NCBI RefSeq assembly: GCF_003182485.1
Contig: NZ_QGTX01000001.1
Location: forward strand, 2,314,001 to 2,378,000
Source: Geodermatophilus normandii
GTDB taxonomy: Bacteria > Actinomycetota > Actinomycetes > Mycobacteriales > Geodermatophilaceae
Direction of reading: 5' to 3'
Length of the DNA: 64,000 bases
This document shows positions 51,537 to 60,894 of the stretch, piece after piece (the stretch's first letter is position 1; every line of letters begins with the position of its first letter). The position numbers and the translations under genes were made by a program. The notes below the pieces were generated by a model. That model made no database searches. It saw only the letters and a list, made by a program, of their open reading frames with translations, and was not told the origin of the DNA.

Positions 51537-52361
51537 TCAGCGGCCGCGGCGTGCCCGGTGCGCGGCGAAGAACGCGGCCGCCGGCTTCATGGCCAGCAGG
51601 ACGACGATCGCCAGGGCGCCCAGGAAGAACAGCAGGCTGGTGATGATCCCGCCCGCACCGGCGGTGTCGGCGTCGGACAGGTTGCCGATCAGCCCGAACA
51701 GGGTGAACGCCAGCGCGATCGAGCCGCCGACCAGCAGCATCACCCGGCTGCGCCCGGTCAGCGCCCACACCGAGCCCCAGATCATGACGACGGTCCAGAC
51801 CAGCACGACGAGGCCGATCACCAGGATGACGCCCCCGACGGCGCCGGCGACGGCACCGAAGCCGGGGATCTCGTTGTCCAGGTCGTCACCCGCACCGCTG
51901 GCCACCGCGCCGGCGAAGATCAGCAGCAGGCTGAACAGGACGCCGATCGCGCCGAAGACGAAGCCGAGGACGGCGGCCGTCACGACGCCGCCGGGCTTGG
52001 CCGGGACGCCGCCCTGCCCGTACGGCTGCCCGTACTGCTGGGCGTAGTCCTGCTGGCCGTAGGGCTGGGCCTGGCCGTACCCCTGCTGGCCGTACCCCTG
52101 CTGGCCGTACCCCTGCTGTCCGTACCCCTGCTGGCCGTAGGGCTGGGTCTGGCCGTACCCCTGCTGGTCGTGTCCCTGCTGCCCGTACCCCTGCTGGCCG
52201 TACCCCTGCTGTCCGTACCCCTGCTGGCCGTAGGGCTGGGTCTGGCCGTACCCCTGCTGGCCGTGTCCCTGCTGTCCGTGCTGCTGGCCGTACTGCTGGT
52301 CCGAGGGCTGCCCCTGGCCGGAGGCCGACGCCCCGCCCTGGTCCTTGCCGAAGTCAGTCAT
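51537..52361 (-). CDS. Membrane protein with long GYGQQ-repeat N-terminus (274 aa)
   Basis: Residues 20-118 are almost entirely Gly, Tyr, Gln and Pro, built from GYGQQ pentads interrupted by QTQPYGQQ. They are followed by about four membrane helices ([82 protein letters not shown]) and a basic tail. Composition resembles tyrosine/glutamine low-complexity domains able to condense; this is an analogy only. ATG 52361 follows GGGAGA. It diverges from serA; the 195-nt gap shows no clear promoter. Paralogue of the 190-aa neighbour. Confidence 0.8.
   Translation of the reverse strand: MTDFGKDQGGASASGQGQPSDQQYGQQHGQQGHGQQGYGQTQPYGQQGYGQQGYGQQGYGQQGHDQQGYGQTQPYGQQGYGQQGYGQQGYGQQGYGQAQPYGQQDYAQQYGQPYGQGGVPAKPGGVVTAAVLGFVFGAIGVLFSLLLIFAGAVASGAGDDLDNEIPGFGAVAGAVGGVILVIGLVVLVWTVVMIWGSVWALTGRSRVMLLVGGSIALAFTLFGLIGNLSDADTAGAGGIITSLLFFLGALAIVVLLAMKPAAAFFAAHRARRGR
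52021..52306. repeat. Tandem coding repeats (GYGQQ pentads)
   Basis: 15-bp units of the form CCCCTGCTGGCCGTA/CCCCTGCTGTCCGTA, in two blocks of near-identical copies separated by a TAGGGCTGGGTCTGGCCGTA segment. They encode the Gly/Tyr/Gln region of the 274-aa membrane protein. Confidence 0.85.
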
Positions 52362-52556
52362 GGTTCTCCCTTGCGGGCGCCTCCTGGTGCGGCGCGTCGC
52401 GCGCCAGGATGCGGGCGCGCTCGGGCACGGGCAAGCAGCCCACCCCCACCGGAGCGGGACTGTGACCTCTGGGGCGCGCCGTTCCCGCTCCGTGACCGGC
52501 CCGCGAGCAGGGCGGACGGCGGGAACAGCCCGCCCCGTCCCTGCGCTGTGGACCGC

Positions 52557-54158
52557 GTGACCGAGACCGCGCCCGTCGTCCTGATCGCCGAGGAACTCGC
52601 CCCCAGCGTCCTGGAGGTCCTGGGCACCGACGTCGAGATCCGCTCCGTCGACGGCGCCGACCGGTCCGCGCTGCTGCCCGCGCTCGCCGACGCGGCCGCC
52701 GTCATGATCCGCAGCGCCACGCGGATCGACGCCGAGGCGCTCGCCGCGGCACCGAACCTCAAGGTCGTCGCCCGCGCCGGCATCGGCCTGGATAACGTCG
52801 ACGTCGCCGCCGCCACCGAGCGCGGCGTCCTCGTGGTCAACGCCCCGACGTCCAACATCGTCAGCGCCGCCGAGCACGCCGTCGCCCTGCTCCTGGCCGC
52901 CGCCCGCCAGATCCCCGCCGCCGACGCGTCGCTGCGCGAGGGCGCCTGGAGGCGGTCGCAGTTCATGGGCGTCGAGGTCACCGACAAGGTGGTCGGCGTC
53001 GTCGGCCTGGGCCGCATCGGCCAGCTGGTCGCCCAGCGCCTGGCCGCCTTCGGTACCACCTTGATCGCCTACGACCCCTACATCCAGCCCGGCCGCGCCG
53101 CGCAGCTCGGGGTGCGGATGGTGTCGCTGGAGGAGCTGCTCCGCGAGTCGGACTTCATCACCGTCCACCTGCCGAAGACGCCCGAGACCCTCGGCCTGAT
53201 CGGGGCCGACGAGCTGGCCACCACCAAGCGCGGCGTGATCGTCGTCAACGCCGCCCGGGGAGGGCTGGTCGACGAGGCCGCGCTGGCCGACGCCCTGCGC
53301 TCGGGTCAGGTCGGTGCCGCCGGGATCGACGTCTTCGCCACCGAGCCCACCACCGACAGCCCGCTGTTCGGCCTCCCCAACACCGTCGTCACGCCGCACC
53401 TGGGCGCCTCGACGACGGAGGCGCAGCACAAGGCCGGCACCGCCGTGGCCCACTCGGTCCGGCTGGCGCTGCAGGGCGAGTTCGTGCCCGACGCGGTCAA
53501 CGTGCAGGCCGGCGGCGTCGTCGCCGAGGACGTGCGGCCCGGGCTGCCGCTGGCCGAGAAGCTGGGCACGGTGTTCACCGCCGTCGCCGGCGGGCTGGCC
53601 CAGTCGGTCACCGTCGACGTGCGCGGCAAGCTCGCCGAGTTCGACGACTCGGTCCTGCAGCTGGCCGTGCTCCGGGGCGTGTTCGCCGACGTCGTCGAGG
53701 AGCAGGTCACCTACGTCAACGCGCCGCTGCTCGCCGAGCAGCGCGGCCTGGAGGTGACGCTCACCAGCGACGTCGAGAGCCCCGACTACCGCAACCTGGT
53801 CCGGGTCCGCGGCGCCATGGCCGACGGCCGCGAGATCGCCGTCTCGGGCACGCTGTTCGGCAAGAACCAGGTGCCCAAGCTCGTCGAGGTCGACGGCTTC
53901 GACATGGACCTCGACCTGTCGGGTCACCTGTTGTTCTTCGTCTACACCGACCGCCCCGGCGTCGTCGGGACGGTCGGCGCGCGGCTGGGGGAGGCCGGCG
54001 TGAACATCGCCGGGGCGCAGGTCAGCCGCACCACCCGCGGCGGCGAGGCGCTCATGGCGGTCACCGTCGACAGCCCGGTCGGTGCCGACCTGCTCGCCGA
54101 CATCGCCGGCCGGATCGGCGCGCGCGAGGCCCGCTCGGCCGACCTCGACCCGCGCTGA
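52557..54158 (+). CDS. serA: D-3-phosphoglycerate dehydrogenase
   Basis: 533-aa type-I PGDH, oxidising 3-phosphoglycerate for serine synthesis. Order: catalytic/nucleotide core ([21 protein letters not shown]; Arg in [11 protein letters not shown]; His in VTPHLGAST), an intervening ASB domain (about 315-450), and a C-terminal ACT domain ([29 protein letters not shown]), the serine-sensing module. Length matches mycobacterial SerA. GTG 52557 or in-frame GTG 52548 could be used; neither has a strong ribosome site. Confidence 0.95.
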   Translation: MTETAPVVLIAEELAPSVLEVLGTDVEIRSVDGADRSALLPALADAAAVMIRSATRIDAEALAAAPNLKVVARAGIGLDNVDVAAATERGVLVVNAPTSNIVSAAEHAVALLLAAARQIPAADASLREGAWRRSQFMGVEVTDKVVGVVGLGRIGQLVAQRLAAFGTTLIAYDPYIQPGRAAQLGVRMVSLEELLRESDFITVHLPKTPETLGLIGADELATTKRGVIVVNAARGGLVDEAALADALRSGQVGAAGIDVFATEPTTDSPLFGLPNTVVTPHLGASTTEAQHKAGTAVAHSVRLALQGEFVPDAVNVQAGGVVAEDVRPGLPLAEKLGTVFTAVAGGLAQSVTVDVRGKLAEFDDSVLQLAVLRGVFADVVEEQVTYVNAPLLAEQRGLEVTLTSDVESPDYRNLVRVRGAMADGREIAVSGTLFGKNQVPKLVEVDGFDMDLDLSGHLLFFVYTDRPGVVGTVGARLGEAGVNIAGAQVSRTTRGGEALMAVTVDSPVGADLLADIAGRIGAREARSADLDPR

Positions 54159-54160
54159 CC

Positions 54161-54173
54161 TAGGGTCGTCGCC
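54161..54173 (+). promoter_or_regulatory. Leaderless-type promoter of leuB
   Basis: TAGGGT (54161-54166) ends 7 nt before ATG 54174, starting 2 nt after the serA stop. leuB therefore need not depend on serA transcription. Confidence 0.6.
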
Positions 54174-55196
54174 ATGCGCCTGGCTGTGATCGCGGGAGAC
54201 GGCATCGGCCCCGAGGTGGTCGCCGAGGGCCTCAAGGTCCTCCGCTCCGTCGCCCCCGACCTGGAGACGACGGACTACGACCTGGGCGCCACCCGCTGGC
54301 AGCGGACCGGCGAGCTGCTGCCCGACTCGGTGCTCGACGAGCTGCGCGGGCACGACGCGATCCTGCTCGGCGCGATCGGCGACCCGGGCGTGCCGCCGGG
54401 CATCCTCGAGCGCGGGCTGCTCCTGCGGCTGCGCTTCGAGCTCGACCACCACGTCAACCTGCGCCCGGCCAAGCTCTACGACGGCGTCCGCAGCCCGCTG
54501 GCCGACCCCGGCAGCATCGACATGCTCTGCGTCCGCGAGGGCACCGAGGGGCCCTACGTGGGCAACGGCGGCGTGCTGCGCCGCGACACCCCGCACGAGA
54601 TCGCCACCGAGGTCAGCCTCAACACCGCCTTCGGGGTGCAGCGCGTCGTCCGCTACGCGTTCGAGCGGGCGCAGGCGCGGCCGCGCCGGCACCTGACGCT
54701 GATCCACAAGACCAACGTGCTCACCCACGCCGGGTCGCTGTGGTCGCGGACGGTCGAGGAGGTCGCCGCGGAGTTCCCGGAGGTCACCGTGGCCTACCAG
54801 CACGTGGACGCGGCCTCGATGTTCTTCATCACCGACCCGGGCCGCTACGACGTCATCGTCACCGACAACCTCTTCGGCGACATCGTCACCGACGTCGCGG
54901 CGGCGGTGACCGGCGGCATCGGCCTGGCCGCCAGCGGCAACCTCGACGCCTCGGGCACCAACCCGAGCATGTTCGAGCCGGTGCACGGCTCGGCGCCCGA
55001 CATCGCCGGCCAGGGCATCGCCGACCCGACGGCGACGGTGCTGTCGGTGGGCCTGCTGCTCGACCACCTCGGGTCCGCCGACCTCGCCCGCAAGGTCAAC
55101 GCCGCCGTCGCCTTCGACCTGTCCACCCGCGACCCGCAGGCGCAGGTGCGCACCGCCGAGGTCGGCGACCGCCTGGCCGCCCTCGCCGGCGGCTGA
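54174..55196 (+). CDS. leuB: 3-isopropylmalate dehydrogenase
   Basis: 340-aa NAD-dependent decarboxylating dehydrogenase of leucine synthesis. [12 protein letters not shown], substrate arginines in [21 protein letters not shown], Tyr in [11 protein letters not shown], Lys in [10 protein letters not shown], metal Asp in [15 protein letters not shown] and the NAD motif [20 protein letters not shown] are present. The short form without the thermophile-type insert is usual in actinobacteria. leuA, leuC and leuD are not in the window. Confidence 0.96.
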   Translation: MRLAVIAGDGIGPEVVAEGLKVLRSVAPDLETTDYDLGATRWQRTGELLPDSVLDELRGHDAILLGAIGDPGVPPGILERGLLLRLRFELDHHVNLRPAKLYDGVRSPLADPGSIDMLCVREGTEGPYVGNGGVLRRDTPHEIATEVSLNTAFGVQRVVRYAFERAQARPRRHLTLIHKTNVLTHAGSLWSRTVEEVAAEFPEVTVAYQHVDAASMFFITDPGRYDVIVTDNLFGDIVTDVAAAVTGGIGLAASGNLDASGTNPSMFEPVHGSAPDIAGQGIADPTATVLSVGLLLDHLGSADLARKVNAAVAFDLSTRDPQAQVRTAEVGDRLAALAGG

Positions 55197-55248
55197 GCGG
55201 CGGTCCCGCGCGCCGGCTCCTGCGCCGGGTCCCGCGCAGGCCTCAGCC
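55191..55248. terminator. Hairpins spanning the leuB / flavoprotein convergent ends
   Basis: Outer arms GGCTGAG and CTCAGCC each contain one of the two stop codons; an inner CCTGCGC-N8-GCGCAGG hairpin lies between. Confidence 0.55.
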
Positions 55249-56703
55249 GGACGACGCCGGGACCTCCGCCGACGCCTCACCCCGGGGCGCCGGGACCGCG
55301 GCCGGTGCCGGCGCGGGCGTGATGCTGATGCCGGACCGGAACACGTCGTCCGGGTCCCACAGGGCCTTCAGCGCCGCCAGCCGCCGGTACTTCTCCTCCC
55401 CGTAGGAGGCTCGCACCCGCTCCTGTCCGGCGCCGACGTCGAAGTTCAGGTAGGTGCCGCCGTCCGGTGCGAGGGGGCGCAGGGCGTCGTAGAGGTCGCG
55501 CGCCCACGCACGCTCGGCGGCGAAGGTCTCCTCGTCCGCCGCCAGCCCCACCATGCTCATCGCCCAGTGCGGCGCGCGCGGGCTGCCGAAGGCGGTGGCG
55601 TCGTCGGGGATCTCGCTGAACCGGCCGCGTAGCGGGAAGAGCGGGGCGAAGGAGAGCGGGGACCGCCGGCGGGGCAGCCGGTCGAGGAGCACCCGGATGG
55701 CCTCGTCCGACAGGTCGTCGAGGTTCAGCCCCTTGTCGTAGGCCTGGATGCCCCACGGCGCCGTCCCGTCGAGCATCTGCTGCAGCGCCGTGTACGGGAT
55801 CGGGGTGACCAGCTCGAAGGCCGACCCGCGCCCGAGGAGGGGCTCCACCAGCCCGGCGTGGTCCTCGGGGCTGCCCCAGGTGACCACCATCACCGCGACA
55901 CCGGGCGCGCCCTGGACCTCGGCCGGGACGAACGGCTCCGGCGGTGCCGAGAGGCCGGCCACGAGGGCGCTGGCGTGCGGGGGGAGCCGGAAGACGTACT
56001 CGCGGGCGAAGGCCAGCGGCCCCGCGGCGTCCTCCGCCCGCCAGAAGACCATGCCGAGGTTGGCCACGGGGCTGACCGGGTGCAGCGCGAACACCAGCTC
56101 GGTCACCACACCGAAGTTGGTGCCCGCGCCGCGGAGCCCCCAGAACAGGTCGGGCTCGTGCTCCTCCGACGCGGTCACCGTGCGGCCGTCGGCGGTCACC
56201 AGGGTCGCGGCCAGGAGGTTGTCGCAGCTGAGGCCCTGCAGCGGGCTCAGCCACCCCATGCCGCCGGTGAGCGTCAGCCCGGCGACGCCGGTGTGGCTGA
56301 CGGTGCCGCCGACGACCGCGAGCCCGTGGTCGGCCGTGGCCGCGTCCACCGCCGCCCAGGCCGCACCGCCGCCCACGTACGCGCGCCGTGCCTCCGGGTC
56401 GACCCGGACCGACGCCATCCGGGACAGGTCGATCGTCAGGCCCCCCTCGGGGACGGCCGCTCCGGCGACGCCGTGGCCACCGCCCCGCACGCCGAGGCGC
56501 ATGCCCCGCTCCCGCGCGAAGCCGATGGCCGCGGCCACGTCCTCGTTCGTCGTCGGTCGCGCGACGAGCGCCGGCTGGCGGGCGATCTGCCCGTTCCAGA
56601 GGAGCTCGGCCCTCGCCCGCGTGAACCCCGCGTCGGCCGGCCGCAGCAGCTCCCCGGCGAAGTGCTCCCGCAACCTGCTGATCGCGTCGTCGTCCAGTGT
56701 CAT
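55243..56703 (-). CDS. FAD-linked oxidase with berberine-bridge-like C-terminus
   Basis: 486-aa flavoprotein of the PCMH/BBE type. The N-terminal FAD-binding part has [33 protein letters not shown] with His77 at the 8-alpha-histidyl-FAD position, and [22 protein letters not shown] where many bicovalent members have Cys; that Cys appears absent, so linkage is probably through His only. The C-terminal [38 protein letters not shown] is the BBE motif that carries an active-site region. Such enzymes oxidise sugars, alcohols or secondary metabolites; substrate unknown. ATG 56703 follows GGGGGG. It is inserted antisense between leuB and cimA. Confidence 0.87.
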   Translation of the reverse strand: MTLDDDAISRLREHFAGELLRPADAGFTRARAELLWNGQIARQPALVARPTTNEDVAAAIGFARERGMRLGVRGGGHGVAGAAVPEGGLTIDLSRMASVRVDPEARRAYVGGGAAWAAVDAATADHGLAVVGGTVSHTGVAGLTLTGGMGWLSPLQGLSCDNLLAATLVTADGRTVTASEEHEPDLFWGLRGAGTNFGVVTELVFALHPVSPVANLGMVFWRAEDAAGPLAFAREYVFRLPPHASALVAGLSAPPEPFVPAEVQGAPGVAVMVVTWGSPEDHAGLVEPLLGRGSAFELVTPIPYTALQQMLDGTAPWGIQAYDKGLNLDDLSDEAIRVLLDRLPRRRSPLSFAPLFPLRGRFSEIPDDATAFGSPRAPHWAMSMVGLAADEETFAAERAWARDLYDALRPLAPDGGTYLNFDVGAGQERVRASYGEEKYRRLAALKALWDPDDVFRSGISITPAPAPAAVPAPRGEASAEVPASSG

Positions 56704-56888
56704 GACGGTGCCCCCCTGGGCCGGGCCCCGCGTGCCCTCGCCTCGCACGGTCGGTCTCACCGGGGTCCGGTACCGCGGGATGGACGGCCACCCAACCGCT
56801 CGGGTCCTCGCGGCGTCAACGGTTTCCCCGACCGCCGCCCCACGCACCGCGAGCCGTCACCGTGACCGGGGTGGGGGGACACCGGGGC

Positions 56889-56901
56889 TACACTCGCCGC
56901 G
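56889..56901 (+). promoter_or_regulatory. Leaderless-type promoter of the cimA leader
   Basis: TACACT (56889-56894) ends 7 nt before ATG 56902 of a short Ile-containing frame. The surrounding gap (56704-57028) contains only this promoter, the leader peptide and its hairpins. Confidence 0.6.
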
Positions 56902-56931
56902 ATGCACCTGTCCGGCACGATCATCACCTAG
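56902..56931 (+). CDS. cimA leader peptide
   Basis: 9-codon frame MHLSGTIIT-stop starting at the predicted transcript 5' end. Ile-Ile is the expected control signal for citramalate synthase, the first step of the threonine-independent isoleucine route; the flanking Thr codons are notable. A stem-loop begins at the stop codon's last base and a terminator follows, as in ribosome-mediated attenuation. Confidence 0.7.
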   Translation: MHLSGTIIT

Positions 56932-56987
56932 CGCGCGGTCAGCACCCCGACCGCGCGCAGACCTCCCGTTCCCGGGGGGTCTTCTTC
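56931..56987 (+). terminator. cimA transcription attenuator (two hairpins)
   Basis: First stem GCGCGCGGTC (56931-56940) / GACCGCGCGC (56949-56958), perfect. Second stem AGACCTCCCG (56959-56968) / CGGGGGGTCT (56973-56982) with one T/G pair, followed by a weak U-rich TCTTC. The first loop (ACCCC) could instead pair with the second stem's GGGGT, a possible switch. Confidence 0.7.
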
Positions 56988-57028
56988 GTGTCAGGGGCCT
57001 GGTCGCCGCCGAACCCCCGGGAGCACCC

Positions 57029-58600
57029 GTGGACACCCTCGACTTCCACGTCTTCGACACCACGCTGCGCGACGGCGCCCAGCGCGAGGGGATCAGCTTC
57101 TCCGTCGCCGACAAGCTGGCCACGGCGAGGCTGCTCGACGAGATCGGCGTCGGCTACATCGAGGGCGGCTGGCCCGGGGCGCTGCCCAAGGACACCGAGT
57201 TCTTCGCGCGCGCCCGCACCGAGCTCAAGCTGCGGCACGCGGTGCTCGTCGCCTTCGGCGCCACCCGCAAGGCCGGCGTCCGCGTCGAGGACGACCCGCA
57301 GGTGCGCGCGCTGCTCGACGCCGAGACGCCGGTGGTCTGCCTGGTCGCCAAGTCCGACGTCCGGCACGTGCGGGACGCGCTGCGCACCACGCTGGAGGAG
57401 AACCTCGCGATGGTGGCCGACACGGTCGCCTTCCTCGTGGCGCACGGCCGCCGGGTGTTCGTCGACTGCGAGCACTTCTTCGACGGGTACGCCGCCGACC
57501 CCGACTACGGCGTGCGGGTGCTGCGCGCCGCGTTCGGTGCCGGCGCCGAGGTCGGCGTCCTGTGCGACACCAACGGCGGCATGCTGCCGATGGGCGTGGG
57601 CCGGGTGGTCGCCGACGTCCGCTCGCGGGTCGACGGACGTCTCGGCATCCACTGCCAGGACGACACCGGGTGCGCGGTCGCCAACTCCCTGGCCGCCGTC
57701 GAGGCCGGCGTGACCCACGTGCAGGGCACCGCCAACGGCTACGGCGAGCGGGCCGGCAACGCCGACACCTTCGCGCTGGTCGCCAACCTGGTCACCAAGA
57801 TGGGCCTGCCGGTCGTGCCCGCGGACTGCCTGGCCGAGCTGCAGCGGGTCAGCCACGCGATCGCCGAGCTCGCCAACATCGCCCCCGACGACCACCAGCC
57901 CTACGTCGGGACGTCGGCCTTCGCGCACAAGGCCGGCCTGCACGCCAGCGCGATCAAGGTCAGCCCCGAGCTCTACAACCACCTCGACCCGGCCGTCGTC
58001 GGCAACGACATGCGCATCCTGGTCACCGAGATGGCCGGCCGCGCCTCGGTCGAGCTCAAGGGCCGCGAGCTCGGCGTCGACCTGGACGGGCACGCCGACG
58101 TCGTCGGGGCGGTCGTCGACCGGGTCAAGGGGCTCGAGGCCGACGGCTGGTCGTTCGAGGCCGCCGACGCCTCCTTCGAGCTGCTGCTGCGCTCCTCGCT
58201 GCCCGGCGCCCCCGCCCCCCTGTTCGAGCTGGAGAGCTACCGGACGACCGTCGAGCACTGGGGCAACGGCGTCGTCGTGAGCGAGGCGACGGTCAAGATC
58301 CACGTCGACGGGGAGCGGATCATCAGCACCGGCGAGGGGAACGGCCCGGTCAACGCCCTGGACAACGCGCTGCGGCAGGCGCTGGTCAGCCGCCACCCGC
58401 AGCTGGCCGACGTCTCGCTGGCCGACTACAAGGTCCGCATCCTCGGGTGGAAGGGCGGCACGAGCGCCACGACGCGGGTGCTCATCGACACCACCGACGG
58501 CGTGGGGGAGTGGACCACCGTCGGCGTCCACGACAACATCGTCGAGGCCTCCTGGCACGCGCTGGTCGACGCGCTGACCTACGCCGTCCGCCACCGCTGA
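57029..58600 (+). CDS. cimA: Citramalate synthase
   Basis: 523-aa enzyme condensing pyruvate and acetyl-CoA to (R)-citramalate, start of threonine-independent isoleucine synthesis. The HMGL-like barrel has FDTTLRDGAQREGISFSVADK, EGGWPGALPKDTEFF, GIHCQDDTGCAVANSLAAVEAG and GTANGYGERAGNADT; the C-terminal LeuA-type allosteric domain has YKVRILGWKGGTSATTRVLI. These features, especially PKD-TEFF and the tail, separate CimA from LeuA and homocitrate synthase. GTG 57029 follows GGGAG. The attenuator upstream with Ile codons agrees with isoleucine control. Confidence 0.93.
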   Translation: MDTLDFHVFDTTLRDGAQREGISFSVADKLATARLLDEIGVGYIEGGWPGALPKDTEFFARARTELKLRHAVLVAFGATRKAGVRVEDDPQVRALLDAETPVVCLVAKSDVRHVRDALRTTLEENLAMVADTVAFLVAHGRRVFVDCEHFFDGYAADPDYGVRVLRAAFGAGAEVGVLCDTNGGMLPMGVGRVVADVRSRVDGRLGIHCQDDTGCAVANSLAAVEAGVTHVQGTANGYGERAGNADTFALVANLVTKMGLPVVPADCLAELQRVSHAIAELANIAPDDHQPYVGTSAFAHKAGLHASAIKVSPELYNHLDPAVVGNDMRILVTEMAGRASVELKGRELGVDLDGHADVVGAVVDRVKGLEADGWSFEAADASFELLLRSSLPGAPAPLFELESYRTTVEHWGNGVVVSEATVKIHVDGERIISTGEGNGPVNALDNALRQALVSRHPQLADVSLADYKVRILGWKGGTSATTRVLIDTTDGVGEWTTVGVHDNIVEASWHALVDALTYAVRHR

Positions 58601-58604
58601 CGCG

Positions 58605-58640
58605 CCCGTCCCGCTCTCCGCGGGCGGAGGGCGGGACGGG
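58605..58640. terminator. Hairpin between cimA and a converging gene
   Basis: CCCGTCCCGC-t-CTCCGC / GCGGAG-g-GCGGGACGGG, 5 nt after the cimA stop and 9 nt from the opposing stop. Confidence 0.7.
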
Positions 58641-58648
58641 GTGCGGAG

Positions 58649-59044
58649 TCAGTGGTGGGCGTACTCGTCGAGGCGCCACCACACGGCCAGCGCCATGGCC
58701 GGGAGCATGAGCACGTGCCCGGCGGTCATCAGCAGGTCCCCGGACACCGCGCCGGCCCAGTGGGGCACCAGCAGGACGGCGAACGGCACGTACATGGCCG
58801 CCGACATCTCGGCGACCGCCGGCCACGAGTGTCCGCGGAACCGCATCCAGGCGGCCATCCCGATCGCCATGTTCGTCGCCATGACCAGGACGTGGACGTC
58901 GGTGCGGGCGGTCAGCCCGGGCCAGAGGAGGTCCTCGACCGGGCCGAGGACGACCATCCCCACGAGCATCGCGACCACCATCTCCAGGTAGTGGCGGACA
59001 AGGTGCCAGGTGTGCCGGCTGCGGGGCCGCTGTGTCGTCGTCAT
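58649..59044 (-). CDS. Four-helix membrane protein, Met/His-rich
   Basis: 131 aa with about four membrane helices: LEMVVAMLVGMVVLGPVEDLL, VHVLVMATNMAIGMAAWM, AEMSAAMYVPFAVLLVPHWA and LLMTAGHVLMLPAMALAVWW. Conserved-looking charged/aromatic spots are RHYLEM, RFRGHSWP and DEYAHH. I recall this actinobacterial family being mislabelled as flagellar FliP; there is no similarity to FliP and no flagellar gene nearby. The many Met and His residues in helices might bind a metal, which is speculation. ATG 59044 is chosen over an in-frame upstream start because the membrane protein begins there. Confidence 0.75.
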   Translation of the reverse strand: MTTTQRPRSRHTWHLVRHYLEMVVAMLVGMVVLGPVEDLLWPGLTARTDVHVLVMATNMAIGMAAWMRFRGHSWPAVAEMSAAMYVPFAVLLVPHWAGAVSGDLLMTAGHVLMLPAMALAVWWRLDEYAHH

Positions 59045-59128
59045 GGCGGGGAGCGTCGGGCGCCGCGGCGGTCGTGCCCCGTGCCGGAGGTCACGGTCCG
59101 GGGTCACGGCCGGGCCGTGACCCCGGCG

Positions 59129-59782
59129 TCAGAGCAGGTCGAGGGCCCGTGCCCGCAGCGCCGCCTGGGTGCGGTCCCGGGCGCCGAGCTTGCCGAGCAC
59201 GTTGGTCACGTGGTTCTTGACGGTGCCCTCCGCGAGGAACAGCGCGCCGGCGATCTCCCGGTTGCTGCGCCCGTCGGCCAGGAGCCGGAGGACGTCGAGC
59301 TCGCGGTCGGACAGCGGCACGACCAGCGGCTGCGGCCGCTCGCGCGGGGCGTCGTCGAGCTGGGCGAACCGGGCCACCACCTTGGCCGCCACCGACGGCT
59401 GCAGCACCGACTCCCCGCGGGCGGCCGAGAGCACGGCCTCGACGAGGCGGTCGGACGAGACGTCCTTGAGCAGGTAGCCCAGCGCGCCGGCCCGCAGCGC
59501 GGCGAAGACGTCCTCGTCGTCGTCGAAGGTGGTCAGCGCGAGCACCCGGACGCCGGGCTGCTCGACCCGCAGGCGGCGGGTGGCGCCGATCCCGTCGAGC
59601 ACCGGCATGTGCAGGTCCATGAGGACGACGTCGGGCCGCAGCGCCGCGGCCCGGTCGAGCGCCTGGTGCCCGTCGCCGGCCTCGCCGACCACCTCGACCT
59701 CGGGCCGGGCGCCGAGCAGCGTGACCAGTGCCTCGCGGAACAGCGCCTGGTCGTCGACCACGAGGACCCGGACCGGGCTCAC
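59129..59782 (-). CDS. NarL/LuxR-family response regulator
   Basis: 217-aa DNA-binding response regulator. Receiver domain (4-120): VLVVDDQALFREALV, phosphoacceptor Asp56 in VVLMDLHMPVLDG, switch Thr in ALTTFDDDEDVF, Lys in GYLLKDVSSD. LuxR helix-turn-helix (about 150-210): LSDRELDVLRLLADGRSNREIAGALFLAEGTVKNHVTNVLGKLGARDRTQA. GTG 59782 overlaps the kinase stop by 4 nt, so the pair is co-translated. The target genes are unknown. Confidence 0.93.
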   Translation of the reverse strand: MSPVRVLVVDDQALFREALVTLLGARPEVEVVGEAGDGHQALDRAAALRPDVVLMDLHMPVLDGIGATRRLRVEQPGVRVLALTTFDDDEDVFAALRAGALGYLLKDVSSDRLVEAVLSAARGESVLQPSVAAKVVARFAQLDDAPRERPQPLVVPLSDRELDVLRLLADGRSNREIAGALFLAEGTVKNHVTNVLGKLGARDRTQAALRARALDLL

Positions 59783-60894
59783 CCGGGCACCTCGACGAGC
59801 AGCTCGGTGCCGGCGCCGGGGGAGGACCCGACGGTGAGGCAGCCGCCGACCCGGGCGGCCCGCTCGCGCAGCCCCAGCAGGCCGAAGCCCTCCCCGGCCC
59901 CGGCCGCGGCTCCCGGGAGGCCGGTGCCGTCGTCGCGGACGGCCAGCCGGACCGTGCCGTCGTCGCCGTAGGTGAGCACCACCCGCGCGCAGGTCGCCCC
60001 GGCGTGCTTGCGGACGTTGGTCAGCCCCTCCTGCGCCGAGCGGAACAGCGACTCCTCGGTCTCCGGCGGGAGCGGGCGCTCGACGCCCCGCACCTCGAGC
60101 GTGGCGGGTACGCCCGCGGCGGTCGCCTCCGCGGTGAGCACCTCGAGGGACGGCCGCAGGGGCGGCCGGGTCGCCGGTGCCCGCAGGGCCGCGACCGACC
60201 GGCGCACCTCGGCGAGCGCCTCCCCGGCCTGGTGCTGTGCCTTGGCGAGGACGGCGTCGGCCCGGTCGGCGTCGGTCCGCAGCACGGCCCGCGCCGCCTG
60301 GACCTGCATCGAGACGACGGCCAGGTGGTGGCCGAGACCGTCGTGGATGTCGCGCGCCAGCCGGTTGCGCTCGCGCGTGGTCGCCAGCTCCTCGGCCTGG
60401 GCGGCGTAGCCGCGCAGCAGGTCGTTGGCCTCGGCGAGCTCGGCCCGCGCGCGCTGCGCCTGCTGCAGCAGGGCGGTGACGACGGCGGTGAAGACCGCGG
60501 CCCCGAGCAGCCCCAGCGCGTTGCGGGCGAAGTCGGCCCACCCCATGCCCAGGTGCACCAGCGGCACGACCGCCGTCACCGCGGCGGCCGCCGGCAGCGG
60601 GAGCAGCAGGACGCACTGGCTGACCAGCACGAGCAGCAGCAGCGTGGCCCCGACGGCGCCGTGCGCCGCGGCGAACAGCAGCACGCCGAGCGGCAGCTGC
60701 AGGCACACGTGCGCGGCCGTGAGCCAGTACCGGCGCGGCGCCGGCTGCCGGGGCAGCCACCACAGCGACACCAGCGCGTGCGCGGCGTACGTCGTCCCGA
60801 GGGCGACCGCGAGCAGCGGGTGGGGGTCGGCGGTGGCCTCCACGGCGACGGTGAGCAGCGCGAGGCAGGTCATCACCGCCAGGACGCGGGTCAC
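59779..60894 (-). CDS. Sensor histidine kinase (HisKA_3 / NarL type)
   Basis: 371-aa membrane kinase. Five or so membrane helices in residues 1-145 with almost no extracellular domain, then a short coiled coil, dimerisation/phosphoacceptor region RNRLARDIHDGLGHHLAVVSMQ with His184, and a HATPase domain (LFRSAQEGLTNVRKHAGA as N-box, VRDDGTGLP, GFGLLGLRERAARVGG). Intramembrane-sensing kinases of this plan often respond to envelope stress. GTG 60894 has GACAGT 6 nt upstream on the minus strand. Confidence 0.92.
   Translation of the reverse strand: MTRVLAVMTCLALLTVAVEATADPHPLLAVALGTTYAAHALVSLWWLPRQPAPRRYWLTAAHVCLQLPLGVLLFAAAHGAVGATLLLLVLVSQCVLLLPLPAAAAVTAVVPLVHLGMGWADFARNALGLLGAAVFTAVVTALLQQAQRARAELAEANDLLRGYAAQAEELATTRERNRLARDIHDGLGHHLAVVSMQVQAARAVLRTDADRADAVLAKAQHQAGEALAEVRRSVAALRAPATRPPLRPSLEVLTAEATAAGVPATLEVRGVERPLPPETEESLFRSAQEGLTNVRKHAGATCARVVLTYGDDGTVRLAVRDDGTGLPGAAAGAGEGFGLLGLRERAARVGGCLTVGSSPGAGTELLVEVPG

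Noticed and set aside
52021..52306. Repeat block considered as a CRISPR or intergenic satellite
   Set aside because: It is coding repeat sequence for GYGQQ pentads in a membrane protein, without spacers.
55243..56703. Bicovalent flavin attachment via Cys160 of the BBE-like protein
   Set aside because: Cys160 (in GLSCDNL) lies about 20 residues after the usual cysteinyl-FAD position, which here reads Val/Ser/His, so it is probably not the linkage residue.
58649..59044. Flagellar biosynthetic protein FliP
   Set aside because: The protein is half the length of FliP, lacks its motifs, and no flagellar genes are nearby.
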